DNA from: an uncultured Pseudorhodoferax sp.
GTDB taxonomy: Bacteria > Pseudomonadota > Gammaproteobacteria > Burkholderiales > Burkholderiaceae
Reading direction: 5' to 3'
NCBI GenBank assembly: GCA_913776795.1
Contig: CAJYRH010000123.1
Span: 1 to 8,476, forward strand
Length of the DNA: 8,476 bases
The notes beneath the pieces were generated by a model. It searched no databases. It saw nothing but the letters and a program-made list of their open reading frames with translations, and had not been told where the DNA came from. How positions within the stretch are numbered: the stretch's first letter is position 1; every line of letters begins with the position of its first letter. Below, piece by piece: positions 1-6,323 of the stretch. The position numbers and the translations under genes are program-made.

Positions 1-176
1 GTGCCGTGCATGATGCACCAGCAGCCCATGGTGGCGATGATCGAAGGCGCATGCACGCGCTCGAAGTAGGTCTTGAGCCGCAGCAGGCTGAGCGAGCCCA
101 GCATCGCGATGGCGGCGCCGAAGAGCACGAGCACGGCCACGGCGATTTCGGCCCAGAGCGGGATCGCCTGCATCAT
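1..176 (-). CDS. mrpG: Mrp/Pha cation:proton antiporter subunit G (5' part; 3' end beyond window)
   Basis: Small membrane subunit of the multisubunit Na+(K+)/H+ antiporter. Only the first 58 codons are present and the gene runs off the left edge. The protein starts MMQAIPLWAEIAV, continues as one hydrophobic helix (about residues 8-32) and reaches LLRLKTYFERVHAPSIIATM (37-56). This matches the family signature, in which a Gly-Leu-Leu-Arg-Leu stretch is followed by a Tyr-Arg/Glu-Arg-X-His-Ala-Pro motif. The ATG overlaps the mrpF stop (ATGA), and GAGGTG at 182-187 lies 5 nt upstream, which supports this start; the second Met is an alternative. It is the last recognised mrp gene and closes the A-to-G order. 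The family call is firm; its total length and what follows cannot be seen. Confidence 0.93.
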   Translation of the reverse strand, partial: MMQAIPLWAEIAVAVLVLFGAAIAMLGSLSLLRLKTYFERVHAPSIIATMGCWCIMHG

Positions 177-463
177 TCGATCACCTCGCCGCGCAGCAGG
201 AACTTTGCCATGGCCGTGGAACTGGCAAACCCCAGCAGGGCGATGAGCAGCGCCGCCTCGAAATAGTGGGTGCTGCCGTAGTAGATGCCCAGCACCAGCA
301 TCGCCAGCATGCCGCTCTGGTACATGCAGTCCAGTGCCAGCACCCGGTCCTGCGCCGAGGGGCCCTTGAGGATGCGCACGAGCGCGAAGACGATGGCCAG
401 CGCGAGCATGGCCAGCGCGACGGGCAGGGCCCAGGAGAGCACGGGGCTGGTGGTCATCGTCAT
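173..463 (-). CDS. mrpF: Mrp/Pha cation:proton antiporter subunit F
   Basis: A 96-residue membrane subunit of the Mrp antiporter, of normal family length. Three hydrophobic segments are visible: about 11-32, 50-63 and 68-88. After the first helix comes ILKGPSAQDRVLALD (31-45), the conserved MrpF signature with its Asp-Arg pair (D39, R40) and D45. MrpF proteins are known to be required for the assembled complex, and in some bacteria they have been linked to bile-salt or cholate efflux. The ATG at 463 overlaps the mrpE stop (ATGA), and a GGAG sits about 11 nt upstream; Met3 is an alternative start with little consequence. The stop overlaps the mrpG start by 4 nt, so translation is probably coupled on both sides. 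Confidence 0.95.
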   Translation of the reverse strand: MTMTTSPVLSWALPVALAMLALAIVFALVRILKGPSAQDRVLALDCMYQSGMLAMLVLGIYYGSTHYFEAALLIALLGFASSTAMAKFLLRGEVIE

Positions 464-954
464 GATTCGAAGATCTCCATCAGGGGGCGTTCGTAGCGCT
501 GCTTGATGTGGCCGATCACGGCCTCGTGGCTGTCGAGCTCCAGCACGTGCAGCATCAGCACGGAGCGGTCCAGCGACAGTTCGGCCCACGAGGTGCCGGG
601 CGTGATGCAGACGATCACCGCCAGCACGGCCAGGCCGTTCGCATCGCGCAGGTCCAGCGGGATCTGCACGAAGCCCGGCGGATGCCTGCGCTGCGACTTG
701 AACAGGAGGAAGCGCACCACGTTCAGGTTGGACAGCGAGGTGTCCACCACCACCGACAGCGCGAGGCGCAGGATCGCACCCGGACGGCGCACGCGCACCG
801 GCACCGGCCGCAGGCCGCGCGTGAGCAGCGGGATCGCCACGCCGACGATGGCCGCAAGGATCAGCTGTCCCGCGCTCACCGAGTGGTTGAGCAGCAGCCA
901 CATGCCGGCCAGCGCGACGGACAGCAGCGGGGCGGGAAAGAAGCGCTTCATCAT
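460..954 (-). CDS. mrpE: Mrp/Pha cation:proton antiporter subunit E
   Basis: A 164-residue subunit of the Mrp antiporter, typical of the family. Two closely packed N-terminal hydrophobic segments (about 8-23 and 28-46) precede a cytoplasmic part. The family hallmark lies in the C-terminal half: a hydrophobic stretch leading to CITPGTSWAELSLDR (116-130), followed by SVLMLHVLE (131-139). The Thr-Pro-Gly-Thr turn and the Leu-His-Val-Leu strand are what identify MrpE/PhaE. It starts at an ATG overlapping the mrpD stop (ATGA), with only a weak AAGG upstream, so coupling to mrpD termination is likely. Its stop overlaps the mrpF start by 4 nt. MrpE is the least catalytic subunit and is mainly structural in known complexes. 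Confidence 0.95.
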   Translation of the reverse strand: MMKRFFPAPLLSVALAGMWLLLNHSVSAGQLILAAIVGVAIPLLTRGLRPVPVRVRRPGAILRLALSVVVDTSLSNLNVVRFLLFKSQRRHPPGFVQIPLDLRDANGLAVLAVIVCITPGTSWAELSLDRSVLMLHVLELDSHEAVIGHIKQRYERPLMEIFES

Positions 955-2762
955 GGCATGGCCTTGGTTTCGACCAGAGGCGCCGCCGCGGCGTCGGCCA
1001 CCGGCGGGCCCGCGAGCACAGGCGCGGGAGGCATCCTCCGTACGGTGGCGCCCGTGCCTTCGGGCGTGGCGGGTCCCGGCTTCGGCCGGGCCGACATCAC
1101 CGCATCGATGTAGCCGCCGGGCGCATGCAGCGCGTTCGCCGTGGCCTGCGTGAAGTCCATGACCCGGCCCGCCTGCAGCGTCAGGCCCACGCAGCAGGCC
1201 AGCATCAGGGCGATGGGAATGCCTTCGAGCACGCGCAGTTGCGGGGCCGGGCGGTCGTGCGTGGTCCAGAAATGCCGCATGCCCGTGCGGGTGAGTGCGA
1301 GCAGTGCCATGAGCCCCGTGGCGATCAGCATGCCGAACAGCAACCAGCCGAGCGACGAGGCCCGCACGCCGGCCGACGCGCCGAGCCCAAGGGGATTGAG
1401 CAGTGCCGTGAGCATCGCGAACTTGCCGACGAAGCCCGACAGCGGCGGCAGGCCTGCGATCACCAGCGTGCACACGAGGAAGGACAGGCCCAGGAAGGCT
1501 GCCGCCGCCGGGATGACGCGGCCGACCAGCACCATCTCCTGTTCGTCCAGGTTCAGGCGCTGGGCGGGCACCAGCTCGGGTGTGAGGAACGGGGCATCGT
1601 CGTCCAGCTCGTGGGGCGCGAGCGTGGCACCGTCGTTGCGCCAGCGGTCGATCAGGTCGGTGAGCAGGAAGAGAGCGCTGATGGCCAGCGTGGAGCTGGG
1701 CAGGTAGAAGAGCAGGCCCGCCGTGAGCAGGTTCTGCCCGAAACCCGCGGCCGCCAGCAGCGTGCCCGACGACAGGATGGCCGCATAGCCGGCCAGCACG
1801 CCGACGCGCTGCGATCCCAGCATGCCGATCGCGCCGAACGCCATGGTCACGAGGCCGCCGCCGATCAGCCACAGGCTGCCGAACATCGCGGATGGGCCGG
1901 CCTCGGCGCCGAACATCAGCGTCCACAGCCGCAGGATGGTGTACACACCCACCTTCGTCATCAGCGCGAACAGCGCCCCGGCAGGTGCGCTGGCTGCGCT
2001 GTAGGCCGGCGCGAGCCAGAAGTTCAGCGGCCACACCGCCGCCTTGATGAGGAAGGCCGTGGCCAGGACGCCGGCGGCCGCGTGCAGCAGGCCCCGGTCG
2101 GCATCGGCCACGTACGGGATGGTCTGCGCGAGGTCCGCCATGTTCAGCGTGCCCGTGATGCCATAGAGCATCGACACGCCGATCAGGAAGAGCGACGAGG
2201 CCGCGAGGTTGATGGCGATGTAGTGCAGCCCGGCCTGCACCCGCGTGCGCCCCGAGCCGTGCAGCAGCAGTCCGTACGACGCCGCCAGCATGATCTCGAA
2301 GAACACGAACAGGTTGAAGAGGTCCGCCGTGAGGAAGGCGCCCGCCAGCCCCATCAGCTGGAACTGGAACAGCGGATGGAAATGCACGCCCGCACGGTGC
2401 CAGCGCGCCGCGGCAAAAACGATGGAACACAGAGCGACGAAGCTCGTGAGCACGAGCATGAGCGCCGACAGCCGGTCCAGCGCGAGCACGATGCCGAAGG
2501 GCGCGGGCCAGTTGCCCGGCAGGTACACGCCCATCGTGACAGGCTTGCCCCCCAAATGGGTCCAGAACAGCAACGCCAGCGCGATGCACAGGCCGGCCAG
2601 CGTGGACAGCAGGTTCATGCCCAGCTTGAGCCGCTGGCGCTCCTCGCGCAGCAGCAGCATCAGCGCCGCCGTCAGCAGCGGCAGCATGATGGGCGCGAGC
2701 ATCAGGTGCGGCATGGCGGCCGACATCCAGTGCGAGAACTGTGCCTGCATGGCCGCGTTCAC
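951..2762 (-). CDS. mrpD: Mrp/Pha cation:proton antiporter subunit D (NuoM/NuoN-like)
   Basis: A 603-residue polytopic subunit related to the antiporter-like subunits of complex I, and one of two proton-channel subunits with MrpA. Landmarks: the family-conserved glutamate E156 in LFVFFEIMLAASYG, lysine K240 in FLIKAAVWPLNFWLAPAY, and K270 in LMTKVGVY. The stretch LPPLSGFVGKFAMLTALL (438-455) carries K447 late in the protein. A hydrophilic acidic loop (about 374-412) and a Pro/Ala-rich tail (about 556-603) lie outside the membrane core. Where MrpA has its central lysine (HDLK), this protein reads SQRVGVLAGYAAIL (317-330), so that lysine is absent. I chose the GTG start because GGGAG (2769-2773) lies 6 nt upstream; the ATG at 2750 has no ribosome binding site. 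Unlike its neighbours, it does not overlap the preceding mrp gene. Confidence 0.96.
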   Translation of the reverse strand: MNAAMQAQFSHWMSAAMPHLMLAPIMLPLLTAALMLLLREERQRLKLGMNLLSTLAGLCIALALLFWTHLGGKPVTMGVYLPGNWPAPFGIVLALDRLSALMLVLTSFVALCSIVFAAARWHRAGVHFHPLFQFQLMGLAGAFLTADLFNLFVFFEIMLAASYGLLLHGSGRTRVQAGLHYIAINLAASSLFLIGVSMLYGITGTLNMADLAQTIPYVADADRGLLHAAAGVLATAFLIKAAVWPLNFWLAPAYSAASAPAGALFALMTKVGVYTILRLWTLMFGAEAGPSAMFGSLWLIGGGLVTMAFGAIGMLGSQRVGVLAGYAAILSSGTLLAAAGFGQNLLTAGLLFYLPSSTLAISALFLLTDLIDRWRNDGATLAPHELDDDAPFLTPELVPAQRLNLDEQEMVLVGRVIPAAAAFLGLSFLVCTLVIAGLPPLSGFVGKFAMLTALLNPLGLGASAGVRASSLGWLLFGMLIATGLMALLALTRTGMRHFWTTHDRPAPQLRVLEGIPIALMLACCVGLTLQAGRVMDFTQATANALHAPGGYIDAVMSARPKPGPATPEGTGATVRRMPPAPVLAGPPVADAAAAPLVETKAMP

Positions 2763-2830
2763 AGGCAGCTCCCGTCCGCAGCGCGGCGGTGTTCCATGCG
2801 GCGATGGGTGGAGAGGGTCGTGCAGGTCAT
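2759..2830 (-). CDS. Candidate 23-codon coupling minigene between mrpC and mrpD
   Basis: A short open frame, MTCTTLSTHRRMEHRRAADG followed by SCL, filling the only real gap in the mrp operon. Its ATG overlaps the mrpC stop (ATGA), and its TGA overlaps the mrpD GTG start (GTGA). AGGAG (2836-2840) lies 5 nt before the ATG, the best ribosome binding site in the operon. GC at codon positions 1, 2 and 3 is 13, 15 and 20 of 23, the pattern expected for translated DNA in this genome. The peptide is basic and hydrophilic, with no membrane segment, and I recognise no family. The likely role, if translated, is to carry terminating ribosomes from mrpC to mrpD. It could also be chance, since a 64-bp stretch of GC-rich DNA often lacks stops in one frame. 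Confidence 0.4.
   Translation of the reverse strand: MTCTTLSTHRRMEHRRAADGSCL
2769..2773 (-). promoter_or_regulatory. Ribosome binding site deciding the mrpD GTG start
   Basis: GGGAG on the minus strand, 6 nt before GTG at 2762. The next in-frame ATG (2748-2750) is preceded by CGCGGCC and has no such site, so the GTG is the better start. The site lies inside the candidate 23-codon frame between mrpC and mrpD. Confidence 0.6.
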
Positions 2831-3192
2831 GGCATCTCCTGCACGTCGCGCGAGTTCGATCCGTCCACGTGGTCGGTGCCCGACATGCCTCGCGAGGCGA
2901 GCAGCACCACCAGGAACAGCGCCGTCATGGCGAAGCCGATCACGATGGCCGTCAGCACCAGCGCCTGCGGCATCGGGTCGGCATAGTGCAGCAGGTCCTT
3001 CGGCACGCCGTCGACCAGTACCGGCTCCTTGCCCACGGCCAGGCCCAGGCGGCCCATGCTGAAGATGAACAGGTTCACGGCATACGACAGCAGTGCCAGC
3101 CCCATGATGACCTGGTAGGTGCGGGGGCGCAGCACCAGCCACACGCCCGATCCGGTCAGCACGCCGATCGCGACGGCCAGAACGATTTCCAT
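2827..3192 (-). CDS. mrpC: Mrp/Pha cation:proton antiporter subunit C (NuoK-like)
   Basis: A 121-residue membrane subunit homologous to NuoK of complex I. There are three helices, at about 3-21, 27-48 and 76-100. The identifying stretch is DPMPQALVLTAIVIGFAMTA (72-91), the conserved Asp-Pro-hydrophobic-Pro-Gln-Ala-Leu-Val-Leu-Thr-Ala-Ile-Val-Ile motif. Between helices 2 and 3 is a polar loop (about 49-71), as is normal in the family. The ATG shares one base with the mrpAB stop (TGATG), and GGGAGG at 3202-3207 lies 9 nt upstream. The tail (101-121) is hydrophilic; its last codons contain the AGGAG that serves the following small open frame. In structures of the complex, MrpC links the MrpA C-terminal part and the other small subunits to MrpD. 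Confidence 0.95.
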   Translation of the reverse strand: MEIVLAVAIGVLTGSGVWLVLRPRTYQVIMGLALLSYAVNLFIFSMGRLGLAVGKEPVLVDGVPKDLLHYADPMPQALVLTAIVIGFAMTALFLVVLLASRGMSGTDHVDGSNSRDVQEMP

Positions 3193-6100
3193 CAGCGGTT
3201 TCCTCCCGGTGCCGTGGCAGCGGCTCCGCCGCGGGCGCCCTCCAGTGCCACAGGCAGCTTGCTCTCGGCGGCGTGGGCCGCCTGCGCGGACTGCGCCGAC
3301 TCTTCCGCCTCGCGCTCTTCCGCAAGGCGCGCGTGGTAGCGGTGGCCGCGCACCGACTGGTGGGCGATCGCCGTCAGCATCAGCAGCGTGGCACCCACCA
3401 CGAGCGAGAATACGCCGATGTCGAAGAAGAGGGCGCTGGCCACATGGATCTCGCCCACCACCGGCAGGTGCAGGTGGGCGGTGTGGCTGGTCAGGAAGGG
3501 ATAGCCGAAGAAGAGCGCGCCCGCGCCCGTGCCCAGGGCGAACAGCAGCCCGGTGGCGATCCAGCGGCGGGGGTACAGGGACAGGTGGGCCTCGACCCAT
3601 TGCGTGCCCGAGATGATGTACTGCATCAGCAGGCCGACGGAGAGCACGAGGCCCGCCACGAAGCCGCCGCCGGGCTGGTTGTGGCCGCGCATGAACATGT
3701 AGAACGAGACCAGCAGCGTGAACGGCAGCAGCAGCCGCACCAGCACGGCCGGCACCATCAGGTAGCCCACGGCGGTATCCGTCGCGTGGCGCGGATTCAG
3801 CAGGTCGGTCTGCAGGTCGGCAGGCATGTTGCGCTGCTGCTCCGGCAGGTCCATGGCCTCGCGCGCTGGGCGGAAGCGGCGCAGCAGCGCGTACACCGTG
3901 AGCGCCACGATGCCCAGCACCACGATCTCGCCGAAGGTGTCGAAGCCGCGGAAATCGACCAGCATCACGTTCACCACGTTGGTGCCGCCGCCTTCGGACT
4001 GCGCACGTTCCAGGAAAAAGGTGGATGTGCTCTCGGGGAACGGCCGGCTCATCATCACATAGGCCAGCCAGCCCAGTCCGCCGCCGGCGAGCAGCGAGAT
4101 CATCAGGTCGCGCGCACGGCGCAGCCTCGGCAGGCCGACGGCGGGCGCCATCTCCCGCAGCCGCTCGTCGCGCCGCGGCAGCCAGCGCAGCCCCAGCAGC
4201 ACGAGCACCGTGGTGACGACCTCCACCACGATCTGTGTCAGCGCGAGATCGGGCGCGGAAAACCACAGGAAGGTGATGCAGGTGCAGGGCCCCGCGCCGC
4301 CCAGCAGGGTGAGCGCGGCCAGCCGGTGGTACTTCGCCTGCCAGGCCGCGGCCACGGCGCAGACCGAACCGACGATCCAGATCGCGACGAAGGCCGGCGA
4401 CAGCGGCAGCGTGCCGCGGTCGCCCAGCTGCAGGCCGCGGGACCACAGCGGCAGCGCCCCCGCCACCAGCGCCGCGCAGACCAGCCACAGCATCTGCCAC
4501 TGCAGCCGCGGCGTGCCGAGCATGCGGCGGCCGCGGTAACCGGCCAGCGTGAGCAGCGTGAGCAGCGCCTCGAAGATGCGCTTGCCGCTCACGCGGTAGA
4601 TGAGCGGGGGGGCGTCGATCCGGCCCGCCTCGCGCTGGCGGCGCAGCAGCAGGTAGAGCGCGGCACCTCCCGCGAGCGCGATCAGGCTCATCACGAACGG
4701 CGTATTGAAGCCATGCCAGATCGCGAGGCTGTACTCGGGCAGGTCGCCGCCCACCACGGGCAGGGCGGCGGCGGCCAGGTACTGGCCGACCGACCAGGCC
4801 GGGAAGATGCCGACCACGAGGCAGGCGAGCACCAGCAGTTCGACGGGCACGCGCATCCAGTGCGGCGGCTCGTGCGGCTCGCTCGGCAGATCCTGGGCCT
4901 TCGGTCCCCAGAAGACGTCCACCGTGAAGCGCAGCGAATAGGCCACGCTGAACACACCGGCGATCGTGGCCGCCACGGGCAGCGCGGTGGCCACGAAGGG
5001 CGAGGCTTCGAGGAACACGGTCTCGGCGAAGAACATTTCCTTCGAAAGGAAGCCGTTGAGCAGCGGCACGCCGGCCATCGCCGCGCTCGCCACCGTGGCC
5101 AGAGTGGAGGTGACCGGCATCATGCGCCGCAGACCCGACAGGCGCCGGATGTCGCGCGTGCCGCTCTCGTGGTCGATGATTCCGGCGGCCATGAACAGCG
5201 ACGCCTTGAACGTGGCGTGGTTCATGATGTGGAAAACTGCAGCCACGGCCGCCAACGGGCTGTTGAGGCCCAGCAGCAGGGTGATGAGTCCCAGGTGCGA
5301 GATGGTGGAATAGGCCAGCAGGCCCTTGAGGTCATGCTGGAACATGGCCGCGTAGCCCCCCACCAGCAGCGTGAGCAGGCCGGCCCCGCCCACGATCCAG
5401 AACCACGGTTCGGTGCCGCCCATCACGGGCCACATGCGCGCCAGCAGGAAGACGCCGGCCTTCACCATGGTGGCGGAATGCAGGTAAGCCGACACGGGCG
5501 TGGGTGCCGCCATGGCATTGGGCAGCCAGAAATGGAAGGGGAACTGCGCGCTCTTGGTCAGCGCACCCAGCAGCATCAATACCAGCGCGGCCAGGTAGAG
5601 GGGGTGGCCGCGGACGAGGTCGCCTGCCGCAAGCACCCGGTCCAGGTCGTAGCTGCCCACGATGTGGCCCAGGACCAGCACGCCTGCCAGCAGGCACAGC
5701 CCGCCCGTGCCCGTGACGGTGAGCGCCATGCGGGCGCCGCTGCGCGCGTCCTTGCGGTGGTGCCAGTAGCCGATCAGCAGGAAGGAAAAGAGGCTGGTCA
5801 GCTCCCAGAAGAACACCAGCTGGACCAGGTTGCCCGAGAGCACCACGCCGCTCATGGCGCCCATGAAGGCCAGGAAGAAGGAAAAGAACCGCGGCACCGG
5901 ATCGGCAGGCGACATGTAGTAGCGCGCGTAAAGCACCACCAGCGAGCCGATGCCCAGCACCAGCATGCAGAACATCCAGGCGAACCCGTCCATGCGCAGC
6001 ACCAGGTTCAGGCCCAGCGAAGGCAGCCAGGCGAACTCCTGCCGCACCACGCCGCCCGCCGCCACCTCTGGAAAATACAGCGCCGCCTGCACCGCGCAGA

Positions 6101-6212
6101 ACAGTGCCACCGCGCCGGCGAGCGTCGATTCGGCATTGCGCGCGTTCGCGGGCAGCAGCGCGGCGAGCACGCTGCCGGCGAATGGCAGGAGGACGAGGAG
6201 GATCAGGGGCAT
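3192..6212 (-). CDS. mrpA: Fused Mrp/Pha cation:proton antiporter subunits A and B
   Basis: A 1006-residue subunit, the large core of the complex. Residues about 1-520 are NuoL-like, with E137 in FFWELTSLFSFLLIGYW, K220 and H227 in LTKSAQFPFHFWLPNAM, K251, K296 in HDLKGLLAYSTISHLG, K336 in NHATFKASLF, and K391. These are the charged residues that line the proton path in this superfamily. Residues about 600-780 form the MrpA C-terminal region, with APDLALTQIVVEVVTTVL (653-670; E664) and VDFRGFDTFGE (752-762). Residues about 815-950 are a complete MrpB domain, including RGHNQPGGGFVAG (842-854). The A-B fusion defines the group 2 (Pha-type) operon. A charged Ala-rich tail (about 955-1006) ends the protein. 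The start fits family N-termini, but no Shine-Dalgarno sequence precedes it. The stop overlaps the mrpC ATG by 1 nt. Confidence 0.97.
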   Translation of the reverse strand: MPLILLVLLPFAGSVLAALLPANARNAESTLAGAVALFCAVQAALYFPEVAAGGVVRQEFAWLPSLGLNLVLRMDGFAWMFCMLVLGIGSLVVLYARYYMSPADPVPRFFSFFLAFMGAMSGVVLSGNLVQLVFFWELTSLFSFLLIGYWHHRKDARSGARMALTVTGTGGLCLLAGVLVLGHIVGSYDLDRVLAAGDLVRGHPLYLAALVLMLLGALTKSAQFPFHFWLPNAMAAPTPVSAYLHSATMVKAGVFLLARMWPVMGGTEPWFWIVGGAGLLTLLVGGYAAMFQHDLKGLLAYSTISHLGLITLLLGLNSPLAAVAAVFHIMNHATFKASLFMAAGIIDHESGTRDIRRLSGLRRMMPVTSTLATVASAAMAGVPLLNGFLSKEMFFAETVFLEASPFVATALPVAATIAGVFSVAYSLRFTVDVFWGPKAQDLPSEPHEPPHWMRVPVELLVLACLVVGIFPAWSVGQYLAAAALPVVGGDLPEYSLAIWHGFNTPFVMSLIALAGGAALYLLLRRQREAGRIDAPPLIYRVSGKRIFEALLTLLTLAGYRGRRMLGTPRLQWQMLWLVCAALVAGALPLWSRGLQLGDRGTLPLSPAFVAIWIVGSVCAVAAAWQAKYHRLAALTLLGGAGPCTCITFLWFSAPDLALTQIVVEVVTTVLVLLGLRWLPRRDERLREMAPAVGLPRLRRARDLMISLLAGGGLGWLAYVMMSRPFPESTSTFFLERAQSEGGGTNVVNVMLVDFRGFDTFGEIVVLGIVALTVYALLRRFRPAREAMDLPEQQRNMPADLQTDLLNPRHATDTAVGYLMVPAVLVRLLLPFTLLVSFYMFMRGHNQPGGGFVAGLVLSVGLLMQYIISGTQWVEAHLSLYPRRWIATGLLFALGTGAGALFFGYPFLTSHTAHLHLPVVGEIHVASALFFDIGVFSLVVGATLLMLTAIAHQSVRGHRYHARLAEEREAEESAQSAQAAHAAESKLPVALEGARGGAAATAPGGNR

Positions 6213-6221
6213 GTGCGGACC

Positions 6222-6227
6222 ATTCTA
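6222..6227 (-). promoter_or_regulatory. Possible -10 box (TAGAAT) just upstream of mrpAB
   Basis: The hexamer TAGAAT, a 5/6 match to the sigma-70 -10 consensus, ends 9 nt before the mrpAB ATG. No -35 element is recognisable at 16-19 nt spacing and there is no TG extension. Transcription from it would start only 2-3 nt before the ATG, giving an essentially leaderless message. The missing Shine-Dalgarno sequence agrees with this, but the hexamer may be chance. Confidence 0.25.
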
Positions 6228-6286
6228 CGGGGAAGGTCCGCGTGCGCCGCTATGAAAACCCGAGCAGGCTACGGTGAATCGGCGCA

Positions 6287-6299
6287 CCCCTCCAAGGGG
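6287..6299. repeat. GC-rich hairpin downstream of lapB
   Basis: A perfect inverted repeat CCCCT-CCA-AGGGG. The stem can lengthen by three more pairs (GCG/CGC) with a one-base bulge. It begins 25 nt after the lapB stop. No T-tract follows on the minus strand, so it is at best a weak terminator or an mRNA 3'-end stabiliser. From memory, similar GC-rich palindromes are scattered in intergenic DNA of Comamonadaceae; I cannot confirm that here. Confidence 0.4.
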
Positions 6300-6323
6300 G
6301 CGGCGTGGACGGCATGCACGCCT

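Larger units (their letters stand above)
6213..6323. other. lapB-mrpAB intergenic region
   Basis: A 111-bp gap between two genes of the same direction. It holds a GC-rich hairpin near lapB (6287-6299) and a TAGAAT hexamer next to the mrpAB start (6222-6227). No -35 box, Shine-Dalgarno sequence or T-tract terminator is visible, so it is undecided whether mrpAB has its own promoter or is read through from lapB. Confidence 0.6.

Noticed and set aside
460..2589. Long upstream extension of the mrpE frame through mrpD.
   Set aside because: The extension is a frame-shifted shadow of mrpD. MrpE similarity starts at the ATG overlapping the mrpD stop.
1125..3062. A 645-codon plus-strand frame opposite mrpD and mrpC.
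   Set aside because: Same antisense composition artefact, with Gln/Arg/His-rich sequence and no family features.
1..3192. The possibility that the antiporter genes are complex I (nuo) or hydrogenase subunits.
   Set aside because: The order A(B)-C-D-E-F-G, the MrpB domain, the MrpE Thr-Pro-Gly-Thr motif and the MrpG signature are specific to Mrp/Pha antiporters.
2827..4500. Long upstream extension of the mrpC frame on the minus strand.
   Set aside because: It runs out of frame through mrpAB and gives Arg/Ala/Gly-rich sequence. The mrpC family homology begins at the ATG at 3192, which has GGGAGG upstream.
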